In this document: positions 12,710 through 23,944 of the stretch, piece by piece
How the letters are laid out: every line of letters begins with the position of its first letter
Numbering within the stretch: position 1 is the stretch's first letter
Made by a program: the position numbers and the translations under genes
The notes under the pieces: generated by a model
Told to the model about the DNA's origin: nothing
Databases searched by the model: none
The model's input: the letters and a program-made list of their open reading frames with translations, nothing else
Origin: Hemibagrus wyckioides
Taxonomy: Eukaryota; Chordata; Actinopteri; Siluriformes; Bagridae
Direction of reading: 5' to 3'
Assembly (NCBI RefSeq): GCF_019097595.1
Contig: NC_080720.1
Span: 16,088,352-16,152,351 of the forward strand
Length of the DNA stretch: 64,000 bases

Positions 12710-13496
12710 GTTTTCCATCAGTGACTCACAGTATGTAATAACTGAACGAATGTGGAGCACCACGCTTCTTGTTGCTTCTTAATGCACTGATATATAACAA
12801 AAACACCTAGTCACATCCACTGATGATGACGTCAATGGCATGAGCAAACAAAAGTATTCTAGCGCAACTCAACAAGCAGTAAGTGATGACTAAAAATGAC
12901 AAATAAACCAAGAATCTAATGTGAAAGATAAAAACTATACATTCTATCAGGGTCTTTTGTGTAGCTTGTGACTTCTTGTTGTTGTACATTCCAAATATTT
13001 CAGAGGGTTGAATGTGTTCAGATAACAGAGTAAAGAGAACAGGAATGCTCTGTATTCACGCAAATTATAATGCATGTCAGTGTGTTTAGTAATTTTAGTA
13101 ATAAATACTTAAGTATATCAACTAGATATCTTTTTACAATGTGGTCTAGAACCTGGCATTTTCTAAAATAGCTGACATTCAAGTAAGAACTTTAACTAGA
13201 CATCAGTTTCATCAGTAAAGCAGCTATTGGAGAGCAAGCCAGTCAGCCTGGAGTATTCTGGTTGACAAATATTTCATCAGCATAGGGACGAGAGGATCAC
13301 CCGCACTCTCTGATGATTTATTTATTTGTACTTATAAAATAAATTATATATCTCTATATATGATTTTGATGATTAATTTATTTATAATTATGTTAATTAT
13401 GCATGCACTGTGGGGTAGAAGACCTCATTTTTCTGGGGCAACAGCTTTTGGAACAGCTTTGCAATGATCACAGACACAGGGGGCTGATCGGGGTCC

Positions 13497-13534
13497 GCGT
13501 GTGTGTGCGTGTGCGCATGTGTGTGTGTGTGTGT
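13497..13534. repeat. Imperfect (GT)n microsatellite
   Basis: A GT array interrupted by GC dinucleotides. Confidence 0.9.
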
Positions 13535-13842
13535 TTTGTTGTAATAATGATTTATTCATGGCTCACACTGGACCTTGGACCCTTGAGACCTCTGGAGAGA
13601 GAATGAGAGAGAACAACAATGGTCGTAAGGAAAACGAGATTCAAAAAGGATGGAGAGGATGGAGGAAAAATCTGATATGGGGACGTTTGGAATAAAAATG
13701 CAGCTTTGGCTTAAAAAAATTTCCCTCTAAAATTCCCACTTCTGGTTTAGTTATTAACACCAGTGTTATGGTTATTTGGGTATCAGCACACAAATAAATT
13801 GGCAGATTCAAAATAGTTTTGTGAGGGAAAAAAACATGGTGT

Positions 13843-13856
13843 GTTTGTGTGTATGA

Positions 13857-13882
<26 letters not shown>
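13843..13882. repeat. Imperfect (TG)n microsatellite
   Basis: A TG array with one 'tatgag' interruption. Confidence 0.9.
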
Positions 13883-13887
<5 letters not shown>

Positions 13888-14903
13888 GTGTCTGTGTGCA
13901 CCTGTGCGTACTCCTCAAATATCCACAGTAAACATGCGATGAGTTCAATAAGTCCTTAACCTTTCCTGTGTAAACCCTGATATCTCTCGATAGTCCTCAG
14001 CAAAAGCGATGGTGTTAAATGAACCCCTACAGAGTGTGTTATGGTGCTGCACAGCCCACTGTGAACTCCAAATGAGCTCAGCCCAAGTTCTTAACCTTGG
14101 GTTAAATGCATTGGCTAGCAGTAGCACTGCGTGCACATGCACACACACACACAATGTCACTACCTATAAAAAACATCCAGTATACGTACAGATGGGTGAC
14201 AAAAGAAAAGAAAAACATGAGGCGTCTCAATAAAGTGTAGAGAACAAGTTTAGGGAATAAAACAGTAACCAAAGAGCTCATCACAGCCTCACAAAATGGC
14301 TGAACTAGACGCCATTTCCCAGCAGTCACAGTCATGGCCTTATTACTTTTGATTACGCACCCATTTCCCATCACGCTTACACCATAAATAACACAAACAT
14401 TCTACAGTCACTGTTAAATCTCTGTTACTTTTCGTATATTGTTTGTTTCATGCTGTGTTCTCCTAGCTCTTGTTGATTTTGTGTTGATTTCGACTTTGTT
14501 TTATTAACCTGTGAGCAAATAAATAGGCTGCCCAGGTATCCGTCTCTGCTGCTACCTGACAATACGTTATTCAGCTTGAAGACATAATGTCTTCTAAATG
14601 GATTCAAATACAGATAAATGGGAGGCACACTATTTGATTTCTTTCTTTCTTTTTTTCTTTTATTTTCTTTCTTTTTTCAAAAAAGAAAGGTTATTAAAAG
14701 GGATTTCTATTGAAGATTAGATCCAAAAAGAAGACTGGATCAACAAAGAAGCTGAAGTTGTACAAGTGGGAGGTTTTTATGTGAGCATGATCATGTGAAT
14801 GGACATGTGTTAACAACCTTATGGATTAAGTGATTGGGGTTATAGAGTTCATTGATAAAAGAGAGCCTTCAGGTTTATGCCACACCCACTTCTCATTTTA
14901 CTC

Positions 14904-15084
14904 CAAATACATTTCTGGCAATTATCTGACTTACAGTTTATCTCACTTTTAGACAACTGTGCAATTGAGTGTTAAGGGTCTTACTCAGAGGCCCAGCAGT
15001 GCCAGCTCGGTGGACATTGGAGTTGAACCCACAGCCTTCCAATCAGTAGTCCAACACCTTAACCACTAAGCTACCACATCCCCA
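14904..15084 (-). mobile_element. tRNA-derived SINE (GTAAGTCGCTC-tail type)
   Basis: On the minus strand the head reads 'gtggtagcttagtggttaag', 'gtgttggactactgattgga', then a box B-like 'tgggttcaactcc' and 'ctgggcctctgagtaagacc'. The tail 'agataaactgtaagtcagat' is a decayed form of the conserved tail at 62.9 kb. It is full length but older than the 62.8 kb copy. Confidence 0.7.
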
Positions 15085-15167
15085 TATAGTTATAAATACA
15101 GATGCAAATACAAATATCCAGAGCAGTAACGAGATACAGATAATGAGATTACATTACTCCCCTATTG

Positions 15168-15385
15168 TGGAGCTGTGCTGGAAGGAGGAGCAGTACACTC
15201 AAATAAAGAATGAAATGATATTCCTTCAATGGATGCTTTGAGGAGGGTGATGAGAGCACTCTTTGACAATTCGCCCTCAGTTTCTCAAAGGTATTTAAGT
15301 GGGTTGACGTCTGGTGATTATTAAGGACGTAGCATATGATTTCATCATTTTTATCCCCATCAAACCTTTCAATGAGCCCTCGTGC
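15168..15385 (-). pseudogene. Mariner-type transposase, C-terminal fragment
   Basis: The minus-strand translation gives 'ARGLIERFDGDKNDEI' and then 'SSPSSKHPLKEY', which match the C-terminal catalytic half and 'PPSSKHPLREY' tail motif of a Tc1/mariner (IS630-like) transposase family common in fish. Stops and substitutions show it is dead, and no inverted repeats remain. The same family recurs at 37.6 kb. This remnant covers the segment that the 37.6 kb copy has lost. Confidence 0.6.
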
Positions 15386-16814
15386 TAAGCTGCTGAGCCC
15401 AAATATTTAATGGTACAAACCAAAATCCTTCCTTTTACTGGCCTGCAGTGTGTCCCTGCTTTGATCAAGGTCTTTGAGCTTACTTCTTAATTTATGGATT
15501 TTTTGTTTACAAGTTCTGTTCCCAAAGATGTTTATCGCAAAACAAGTCTGTAGCCTTAATCCTGTGGGCTCATCAAAGCCTGATAAGAGACTTTAGCCAG
15601 GAGCGCTTGTCTGCACCCTCCCTTCCTACTCCTTCTCAAGCAATGGAGGAAGAAAAAGAGAGAGAGAGAGAGAGCTTGGGCGGATGGACAGGTAGATATC
15701 ATCTGTGTGGTACTGAGCTTCTGTCTGGCCCTTTGTAGTGTCTAATTCCACTCTCAGCTCTCCAGACACGGCTAATAACACAGTCCATTGTGCTGCTCGT
15801 GTCTGGGGAGCTGCAGAGATGTTTGTCGTGAAGTGATAGACAACGAAAAGATGTTTGTTGTTTTTTTTTAGGAGAAAAGCGACAAGAGTAATAAACATTG
15901 AAGTGGCTGGAATGAAATCGGTTCAGAGAGAGATGGAAAAGTAGAGGGAAGGGAGAAATGTGTGTGTGCATGTGTCTGTGTTTGTGGGAGTGTGTGTGCG
16001 TGTGTGTGTGTGAGTGTTTATGTATGCATTCGGATAAAGAGAGTTTTAAATAGTTTCATTAAGCCTCTGATTTTAAACACAGACACAAGAACGATCATCA
16101 GTGGAAATCTAGGTGTGTATACAGTATAAGACAGAGATGAGAGGTGCACTAAAATTTCTTTCTTTATTTTATTTCCTGTGTGTATGTGTGTGTGTGCACA
16201 CATGTGGGTGTGTTTACGTCTGTGTGTGTGTGTCTTGCTGAGGTTGGAGATTGTGTGTGAAATCTGTCAATATGTGTGAAATGACAGGCTGGATTGGCCT
16301 GACCACTGCAGATAGATTTAGTAGATTGTATGTTCATAAGGGCTGTGTGTGTGTGAAAGAGAGCGAGAGAGTAAACAGGACCTAATCCAGCCTTGAGGAT
16401 GTTCTGCTGAAGTTGTAATATTTCTCCCACTTAGACCAGCAAGACATAGAGATGTTTTCTCTGAATATAAATATACATGATTGTTGAAAAGAGAAAGAAA
16501 AAACCTTCACCTTTTCTCCATCATTCCTCTACTGCGGTTTTAAAGCTGTTTTCCAGCACCTCAGTGTATATATCCTTACAAGGACATACATATTATATAT
16601 AAATATAAATACACATTTTATATCTAAAATGAAAGATTTATAGGTAACATTATGCAGTTTTTTTAATAAAGAGATGCTGGTCAGCTAAGCTGTCTATCAC
16701 ACCTGTGATAAAAAATAGAGAGAAATAAAAATAAATTTTTCATACCCACAGCTCTCTCAGGCATCCCAGGGTGCAATGCATTAGTTATCAAGAGCAGGGT
16801 GCAAGCACAAGAAA
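15386..16814. other. Unresolved sequence with GA and GT arrays
   Basis: A short (GA)n lies at about 15657-15675 and imperfect (GT)n arrays at about 15959-16014 and 16180-16232. No gene is supported. The remaining sequence is AT-rich and unrecognised. Confidence 0.35.
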
Positions 16815-16951
16815 AGGAAGAGCAAACAGACTGAGAGAAAGAGAGGGGGATTGCAGGAGAGTGCTAACATTTTGAGACTGTAAAGCTGTTCAGCTCAATG
16901 CAGAATGTGTGTACATTTATTCAACAATAGTTCCTTATTCATAACAACAAC
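16815..16951 (+). repeat. Source-like copy of a local 136-bp duplication
   Basis: This stretch is repeated at 18495-18631 in direct orientation with no gap and only five substitutions (about 96% identity, counted by eye). It begins at 'aggaagagcaaac' and ends in the (ACA)n array, which continues here but stops in the other copy. This suggests that this locus is the template. Confidence 0.9.
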
Positions 16952-16966
16952 AACAACAACAACAAC
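16941..16966. repeat. (ACA)n microsatellite
   Basis: About eight ACA units. The distal boundary of the 136-bp duplication falls inside it. Confidence 0.9.
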
Positions 16967-17252
16967 TATACTCTCACAGCATCCATACCTTCTTCTTACA
17001 GCATCCACAGAATATTCAGAAAGAATGTGAGAGAATATATAAAATCAAAACAACAAAACTCATTAAGCTGGTGAAAAGACAAATTATATCTGTTGAGCTT
17101 GGCTTGGGAAGAATAAACGCTCGTCAAAACATCCCAGTTCTACAAAGTTCCCCATTTTAGTGGACCAGGGCACATGAACAAATAAAAAGGGTTTTAAAAC
17201 ACTACTGTCAGTGGTATCCTTAAAGATACATAGCTAGTACCTTTGGCTTGCA

Positions 17253-17795
17253 GAGATTTGCATAAATATTCGAACAGTAAATGAAACAGATTTAATTGGG
17301 ATTTTATGTCATGAGTCAACACAAAATAACCCATGAAAGCTGAGGGAAAAATCAATACTGTTACTTGTACGTAAAATTATTTAGAAATGCAAAACATTGG
17401 GACACAGCAAATCTGTGGGACACTTAAATTAGTTCCCGTGCAAACAGGCATCCGAAGTCATATAATTTGTTGCATGCAATTAAAATTTCATGTGATCTCA
17501 CTATAAATACATCTGTTCCTCGTAGGCCCCAGAGATTGTTAGAGAACATACCCAAACTGAACAGCACCATTAAGGCTAAGACCTAGCAGCTATCAAAACA
17601 AGTCTGGGAAAAAAATAAAAAGTTATGGAAATGTATCAAGCCGGGTTTGGTAATAAAAAATATATATGCCTAACTTTGAACACCCCTTCTAACATTAAAC
17701 TCATGATATAAAAAAATAGAAAGAATGTGGCACAAATCTGCCTAGAGGAGATTATCCACAAAACGTCAGTGACTAGGCATAAATTATTACTTAAT
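17253..17795 (+). pseudogene. Truncated Tc1-like element, 5' half
   Basis: The left end carries the '5'-ttgcataaatattcgaaca' block of a fish Tc1 family. The region 17590-17790 then matches the DNA-binding N-terminal part of its transposase: 'agtctgggaaaaaaat', 'gaacaccccttctaacatta', 'gaaagaatgtggcacaaatc', 'tgcctagaggagattatcca' and 'cagtgactaggcat'. Frame breaks are frequent. The catalytic half and right terminal repeat are absent after about 17795. Confidence 0.6.
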
Positions 17796-18030
17796 CAAGA
17801 TACTGTGTGTATAATTTATGAATGGATTTGCAAGTAGTGCACCTTTAAAGATTTTGTACAGCAGTGCTGAAGGTTCAATGATGTACATTATTATGTAGAT
17901 ACATGATCATCACATCATTTTGGCAGGAAGGAATTAGTGCTAAGTCAATAATGAACTTAGAAACTACACTGACCTATTAGTTGCTCAAGAACACTTGGTT
18001 GCAGTTTTAGAAAGCACATGATCAACAGTT

Positions 18031-18268
18031 AAATTATTTACTGTATATAAGTGTCACCTAAATGAGGATGAGTTCCCTTCTGAGCCTGGTTCCTCTCAAG
18101 GTTTCATCCTCATATCATCTCAGGGAGTTTTTTCCTTGCCACCGTTACATCAGGGGATAAAATAGTAACTTATCTTTAAACTTTATAATTTATTCTGTGT
18201 TTCTATACTTCTGTAAAGCTTCTTTGAGACAATGTCCATTGTTAAAAGCGCTAATTGAATAAATGTGT
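18031..18268 (+). repeat. ATTGA-tailed interspersed repeat (copy 1)
   Basis: Conserved blocks in order are 'cacctaaatgagg', 'ctggttcctctcaaggttt', 'agggagttttttccttgcca', 'cttctgtaaagcttctttga', 'gacaatgtccattgttaaaa' and 'gcgctaattgaataaa'. The tail suggests a retroposon, though the superfamily is not certain. Further copies lie at 20.0-20.7 (minus), 24.5 and 35.0 kb. It directly abuts the Tc1-derived element that follows. Confidence 0.75.
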
Positions 18269-18953
18269 CTTCTCCAAACTGTTGCCACAAAGTTGGAAGC
18301 ACACAAGTCTATACAGTTTGCATGCTGTAGCTTTACATTTTTTTTCTGTCACTGTAACTAAGAGGCCCAAACCTGTTCCAGCATGGCAATGCCTCTGTGC
18401 ACAAAGTAAGCTCCATGAAGACAATATTTATCATGTTTAGATTGGAAGAACTTAAATGCAGAAAGCCTTGACCTTAACCCTACTGAACACCTTTAGGAAG
18501 AGCAAACAGACTGAGAGAAAGAGAGGGGGATTGCAGGGGAGTGCTAACATTTTGAGTCTGTAAAGCTGTTCAGCTCAAAGCAGTATGTGTGTACATTTAT
18601 TCAACATTAGTTCCTTATTCATAACAACAACAGCCCCTGTGCACAAAGCAAGCTCCATGAAGGCATTATTTATCAAGTTTGGTGTGGAAGAACTTAAATG
18701 CAGAGAGCCTTGACCTCAACCCTACTGAACACCTTTAGGATGAATTGGAATGCTAGATTACACACTAAGCCATCTTGTGGTTTTGAAAGTACACAAATCC
18801 CCACATCCACGCTACAAAACCTAGTGGAAAAGCTTCCCAGAAGAGTGGAGGCTGTTATATCAACAGAGGAGAACCATTCAATAATACAGGCCATGGATGT
18901 GGAATGGAATGTTCACTGGTCAGGTATCCACATAATTTTAGTCATATAATGTA
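18269..18953 (+). mobile_element. Tc1-derived non-autonomous element, internally rearranged
   Basis: The sequence follows an abundant fish Tc1-derived repeat: 'ttctccaaactgttgccaca', 'aactaagaggcccaaacctg', 'ctgtgcacaaag', 'ctcaaccctactgaacacct', 'gaagagtggaggctgttata' and the right end 'tccacataattttagtcat'. The left terminal repeat is missing. Part of the body (18391-18498) is repeated at 18633-18740 with about 10 differences in 108 bases. Between the repeats sits the segment copied from 16815-16951. A shorter relative with both ends lies at 39.2 kb. Confidence 0.8.
18495..18632 (+). repeat. Copied 136-bp segment inside the Tc1-derived element
   Basis: This block is the direct copy of 16815-16951. 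The proximal junction shares 'aggaag'/'agga' between the Tc1 sequence and the copied segment, and the distal junction falls in 'aacaacag' before 'cccctgtgcac'. It is not flanked by a short target duplication, so it is not a normal insertion. Confidence 0.85.
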
Positions 18954-19659
18954 CTTTAAGATAGGTTCTGAAGGTAAAAATGATGTTTGCTTGAAGTGAA
19001 ACTCTATTGTCCCCACGGGTTTGGGAGAGTTTAATAAATAATTAAAATGAAATTCTCACCTTAGTAAGTTTTTGCTTTGACTTCAGTCTCATTGCCTGTA
19101 AAGGAAATACAGGATGAAAAAATCGAGGCAACAATATATAGTTTTAGCTTGGACAGTTTTGTTATCTGTATGTTTTGTCTTTTCATCCGACATGAAAAAA
19201 TGAAGCACTGGCCATTGATCTTAAAGGCATTTGAGTGAGAACAATAGAGTTAGGATCCATGTGCATGAGGCAGGCTGTGGTTAGTATAAAAAGAATCAGG
19301 GTCACTATAATCAGAAATGTCTTAATAATGAAGCAGACAGTCAAGAAAACAAGGATCAACTTACACACACTAGATAGGAAGACTTTGCAGTGGAGGCTTC
19401 ATGTGTTTATATATGTGTGAGCACGGAGTGGAAAGTAAAAATGATTGTAGAACAGCAATAGTACTCAGAAGAGAGCGACTGAAGGGTATTGCCTGTACTT
19501 GCTCTGACAGTTGTGTCGATAATTTGTTTCCATACACTTCAGAAGTCTTCCTTCTGCAGACACATCATTAATAAAGACAAATGAACCAGTCCCACTGATG
19601 TTCATACTTGTCCAGGCCACCATGTTCCTCAGATAAAATGAGATGTGCTGAATCAGGAG
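18954..19659. other. Unresolved non-coding sequence
   Basis: Nothing recognised. Overlapping 61-codon open frames on opposite strands at 19183-19420 are chance. Confidence 0.35.
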
Positions 19660-20033
19660 TGCATCTTTTTCTTCTTCACACTTTCTTCTTTACTTCTTTA
19701 CACTCTGTCCATGAATTTTTGTATCTCTTGTCTATAAGTATATCTGAGTTTATGTGTTCGTCGTTTATATATGCTCATCATATATATAAACGTCTTTACC
19801 TTTGCACATTGTTCATAAATATATAGACCATATATATTCTGTTTATAATAACTACTACACCACTGTACATAGATCTTCCACTCCTCCTGTATATATCACC
19901 CCAATAGCTGTATATCTATTCGCAATTTATTGTAAATATTCCACTATGCACTAGATGCTAACTACATTTCACTGGCTTTGTCTATGTGCTTTGCACAATG
20001 ACAATAAAGATAAATCTAATCTTATATTTAGAA
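19660..20033 (+). mobile_element. LINE 3' untranslated end
   Basis: The end of the block, 'actacatttcactggctttg', 'tttgcacaatgacaataaag' and 'ataaatctaatc', is the typical 3' end of teleost Rex1/L2-like LINEs, with an ATCTA-type tail. A related end in the opposite orientation lies at 42.8 kb ('gacaataaaagctccttgac' on the minus strand). No reverse transcriptase is present upstream. Confidence 0.6.
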
Positions 20034-20044
20034 ATCAAATTTAT

Positions 20045-20660
20045 TCTGTTACTCAATTCAATTCAGTTTAATTTGCATAGCCCTTAATGGTGCTAACCAT
20101 TCATTCATTGTCTATACCTGCTTATTCCTAGGACTCCTAGGGTCACAGGGGTCTGCTGGAGCCTATCCCAGCACACACAGGGCAAAAGGCAGGGGTACAC
20201 CCTGGACAGGTCACCAGTCCATCGCAGGGCCACACAGACAAACAACCACACACACCCTCACTCACATGGGCAATTTAGAATTACCAATCAGCCTAATGTA
20301 CATGTCTTTGGACTGTAGGAGGAAACCAGAGTACCCAGAGTAAACCCATGCAGAAAGGCTCCAGCCTGTTCGACCCCGTGATTTGAACCCAGGATCTTCT
20401 TGCTGTGAGGCAACAGTGCTAACCACTAAGCCACCGTGGTGCCCTGGTGCTAACCAAATTCAGAAAATACATTCTAAAATTTTAAATAGAAATTTATATT
20501 TTTTCCCTAACGAGTAAGCCTGAGGTGATGGTGGCAAGAAACGATATGAGAAAGAAACCTTGACAAGATCCAGACTGAAAAGGGAAGCCATCATCATCTG
20601 GGTGACAGCGGATTGTGCAAAAGTGGAATTGCATAACCAGAAATGAATATGTGCATCGCA
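20045..20660 (-). repeat. ATTGA-tailed interspersed repeat (copy 2), split by a SINE
   Basis: Minus-strand blocks 'attaagggctatgcaaatta' and 'aactgaattgaattgagt' lie left of the SINE. To its right are 'caccatcacctcaggcttac', the 'ggtttctttctcatatcg' block and 'gtcacccagatgatgatgg'. Rejoining them across one copy of the 12-bp target gives the order seen in copies 1 and 3. It extends further 5' than the other copies. Confidence 0.7.
20100..20444 (-). mobile_element. Full-length tRNA-derived SINE with perfect 12-bp target duplication
   Basis: On the minus strand it begins 'cagggcaccacggtggctta' and 'gtggttagcactgttgcctc', with a box B-like 'tgggttcaaatca'. It continues through 'ggtttcctcctacagtccaa', 'agacatgtacattaggctga', 'gtccagggtgtacccctgcc' and 'gggataggctccagcagacc', and ends in a 'caatgaatgaatg' tail. 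The host word TGGTGCTAACCA occurs at 20088-20099 and again at 20445-20456, the signature of target-primed insertion. Confidence 0.9.
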
Positions 20661-22245
20661 ACTAGTTCTTTTGTAAAGACTTCTTGCAGAGATATATGTG
20701 ACCAACAAGAAACTGACCAATACTTTGCCCCTCAAGTGAAGGTCAGTGTATATAAACAGCTCAAACTCATTAAGGTATCTACAGAAACACGCTCAATATC
20801 AACATATGGAGTCTCCTGAAATCTGACATTCTTCTCTTTTAAGGCATTTTTTCAGTCCAATGTGCTGGAAAAAAACAACCAAACAAAAATGAAAATGGTG
20901 ATTTACAGACACTGAATGACAGCAATGACTTAGGATTTAGGAATTCGCATGCATTCAGCCAGGCTCAGTGACTCATTTGTAAGTGGGCTGCATGAAAAGA
21001 GAAACCTGAGTGGCAGGTAAAAGAAGGAGAAATCGTTTGCTTTGCAATGGGAATGACAGACAGCGCGATTGATTTCTTTTCTTTTGCTTTTGTAAGATCA
21101 TTTTTTTTTTTTTTACTTTCTTTGCTGAGATATTTTAATTTTTTATTTTTGATGCTCCATATTGTGAAAAGAAAATGAAAAACGTCAATATTATTTCAAA
21201 GCAATTTAATATAATGAGGAGCTGTTGCAAAAGGCAGAGAGGTTATATAATGTGGACAGGAGCAACTTTGGAAATAATGGCATAATTTTTGTTCTAACAC
21301 CAAAGTCTGAGAAACAAGTTGTGTTTGTTAAAGATGTTCACAGGCTCTAAAATGCTAATAATAAAGGATTGTTAAAACTTTCTCTGTCACTCCCCAAACA
21401 CTGGACCATCTGCGGTGTGTGGTCTTCAGAGAAGTGTCTGTTTTGAGAGGACAACAAGAAGCAAGCATGTGAGGGTTTTTCTGGGGTGTTTGTATGAGAT
21501 TGATGACAGTAATCGGGCAGGTAGCCATGCAAAACTAATGTGTTTGTAAGTAGCTATAAATATGTGCAAAGGGATAAAACAGCACATTTGCTCACGCTGC
21601 TTCTTCTCATCAGCCGATACTTTGTCTTTGACTGGAAAATGCCATTTTTTTAAGTCTCATTTTTACTTGAGATTTAAAGAAGCGCTAACAAATGTAAAGC
21701 ACAGCAGAGTCGATATAAACACAACCAATACATGTTACAGAAGGAAGGCATTTTAGTGCAGCGAAGCTCACAATCCTCTTCAAGACCCATTCAGCAGTGA
21801 CTTAAAGGCAACAGATCTGCAGGCTTTACTGTTCCTGACTTTCTAGTGAGCGCTGAATCGCCGTGATCCACAGACTCCTGTTTTTTACACCAGCACTGAA
21901 GCTTAGTGTATGATTCCAGGTTTATATGCTCTAGTCATGATTTCCGCAATGATGCCTGGATTCAGGTGGAACTGAGATGTTTCTAGCTGATCATCTTCAT
22001 GCTCATCTTCAGAGATGGAAGAAAGCAGTAAGTCATGTATTGTTACTTTTCAGTCCCTTTGACAAAATGGATGGATTGCATTCGACTCCAACCGAAGGGG
22101 TGATTTCATGACTGTGCCTCTGTTTCTCCAGGTCAATATCACACCTTCCTTGCATTTTCTTTACATTTATGCTAAAGACCATTTTTTGTGACAAAGGGTT
22201 AGCTTATATCTAAACCTAGAATTTCAATTATTACAGTAACCACGT
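20661..22245. other. Unresolved non-coding sequence
   Basis: It contains a poly-T tract at 21101-21114 and otherwise mixed AT-rich DNA. A tiny AG-flanked, GT-followed stretch at 22010-22028 looks like a micro-exon by chance only. Confidence 0.3.
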
Positions 22246-22271
22246 CTTTCTTTTCTTTTCTTTTCTTTTTT
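22246..22271. repeat. (TTTTC)n microsatellite
   Basis: About five units ending in poly-T. Confidence 0.85.
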
Positions 22272-22395
22272 TAATAGATTTGCTCAAGCAGTGCAAATCT
22301 AGCTATTTCAATTTATTTTGAGTTTATACACTGGCTTAAAAAACACTTGACGCATTACACATATAGGATTTTATGAGTACAACATTGAATTCAAG

Positions 22396-22414
22396 GTGTG
22401 TGTGTGTGTGTGTG
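22396..22414. repeat. (GT)n microsatellite
   Basis: About nine units. Confidence 0.85.
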
Positions 22415-22552
22415 AGATAACTTTGACAGTTAAAGGTCATGCGGAAGGAAGAGCACATCTGAGAATTTGAAGCCTTTGATCACTTCACAAGGAATGAAAT
22501 CTATATCTTTCTGTCCTTCACCCTAATTTATCACTTTCACTCTCTGCCTGTG

Positions 22553-22555
<3 letters not shown>

Positions 22556-22610
<55 letters not shown>

Positions 22611-22676
22611 AAGAAAGAAAGAAAGAAAAAAAGAAAGAAAGAAAGAAATATAGAAAGAAAGAAATATAGAAAGAGA
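22556..22676. repeat. (GA)n(GAAA)n compound microsatellite
   Basis: About 25 GA units grade into GAAA units with two 'tata' interruptions. The whole tract is purine-rich on the plus strand. Confidence 0.95.
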
Positions 22677-22860
22677 GATGGATGATGGGTGGAAACTTCA
22701 ACAATTCCTAATTCAATGAGGATTTAATAGATGTTTAAAGTCTTAAATCATTACATCATTCTATAGATGAGGCAACAAATTGGTTATTGTAAAGATATTT
22801 ATTATTAAAAGATTAAATCAAAATTTTATTGGTAATAATAACTATGAAAATATTATACTG

Positions 22861-22862
<2 letters not shown>

Positions 22863-22939
<77 letters not shown>
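22863..22939. repeat. (AT)n microsatellite, about 38 units
   Basis: An uninterrupted AT array of about 77 bases, self-complementary and likely to be hairpin-prone and length-variable. Confidence 0.95.
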
Positions 22940-22942
<3 letters not shown>

Positions 22943-23036
22943 CGTATTTCTGCATAGTTCAGAACAATCATCTTAAAAATGTGTCATATTTTCCATGAAT
23001 TCTTTCTTGAGCTGTTACATTTGGGTGCATGTATGT

Positions 23037-23101
23037 ATGTGTGTGTGTATGAGTGTGTGTGAATGTGTGTGTGTGTGAATGTGTGTGTGTGTGTGTGTGT
23101 G
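23037..23101. repeat. Imperfect (GT)n microsatellite
   Basis: GT units with repeated 'gaat' and 'atga' interruptions. It immediately precedes a repeat fragment at 23102-23180. Confidence 0.9.
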
Positions 23102-23180
23102 GACATGTTTCCACAGTATAACATGGTGGGGAGCAAATCTCCCCGCAAAGATGGGAATATCTGACAGTCTTGACTGCTTG
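23102..23180 (+). repeat. Fragment of a GT-bordered fish repeat
   Basis: 'gacatgtttccacagtataa', 'catggtggggagcaaatctc' and 'gatgggaatatctgacagtc' resemble the 'ggggaccaaatgtcccc' repeat that in fish sits beside GT arrays. The fuller relative at 51.7-51.98 kb shares 'ggaatatctga' and the GT neighbour. Confidence 0.5.
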
Positions 23181-23421
23181 GTAAATTGCTTTTCTTTTGC
23201 AAAAACTGTAGCTATTATCTGTAATTTACTCTGGCATCCCTTTCAGAGTGTATGTCCACCTCATGTCCAGTTTTCCCAGAGCTGCCTCTGGATCCTTGAC
23301 CAGGATTGGTGACTGAATCTGAGCGACTGATTCACTGCAGCTTTTATGTTTAGGTGTATAAGTTTCAAATTATCAGTTGGCTGCATTAATAATCATGTCA
23401 GTGAAAGTTCCTCACAAGACA

Positions 23422-23460
23422 AGTGTGTGTGTGTGTGTGTCTGTGGGTGTGTGTGTGTAT
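23422..23460. repeat. Imperfect (GT)n microsatellite
   Basis: Two GT runs separated by 'ctgtgg'. Confidence 0.9.
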
Positions 23461-23642
23461 GTCAGCTTTATCGATGCCTGTCACCATGGAGATTTATTTC
23501 CTTTTCAATGCCTGAGCCTAACAATCTGAAGAGAGTGGGAGAGAAAGTCCAGTTATTCATGAACCTGTCGCCTAATCTGACAGGTGAAGCTAATATGACA
23601 CCCTGCTGAGAGAGGAAAGGAACGACAGATGACTGAGAGACA

Positions 23643-23644
<2 letters not shown>

Positions 23645-23676
<32 letters not shown>
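23645..23676. repeat. (GA)n microsatellite
   Basis: About 16 units. Confidence 0.9.
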
Positions 23677-23677
<1 letters not shown>

Positions 23678-23944
23678 GCATGGATGTGGAAAAAAAAACC
23701 AAAGCAGAGGCCAGGAAACCCATATCACCTCAATGGTACAGTAATGTCTTATATGGTGATGGCCTTGTTACTATTACTGCACATTTATGGTGTGTTCATT
23801 GACAAGCATCAGTGTGACTGTAAGCACAGTTGTACTAGAAACCTAAAGGTTACATTTATACACATATGGAGCAGTTTGTTTCTGATTTGTTCTCAGCTGT
23901 ATGTCACTGGCTTTAGTGCAAATCTGTAAATATAAAAGTTAGCA

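Larger units (their letters stand above)
12335..14903. other. Unresolved non-coding sequence with GT microsatellites
   Basis: Apart from the microsatellites listed separately and a T-rich tract at 14636-14690, I recognise nothing. All open frames here are below 91 codons and several are microsatellite translations. Confidence 0.35.

Noticed and set aside
22010..22030. Possible micro-exon flanked by AG and GT
   Set aside because: Splice-like dinucleotides around a dozen bases are expected often in 64 kb, and no neighbouring exons support it.
23461..23495. X-box-like GTCACCATGGAGAT
   Set aside because: The match to the RFX palindrome is partial, and a similar partial match at 10.32 kb suggests chance.
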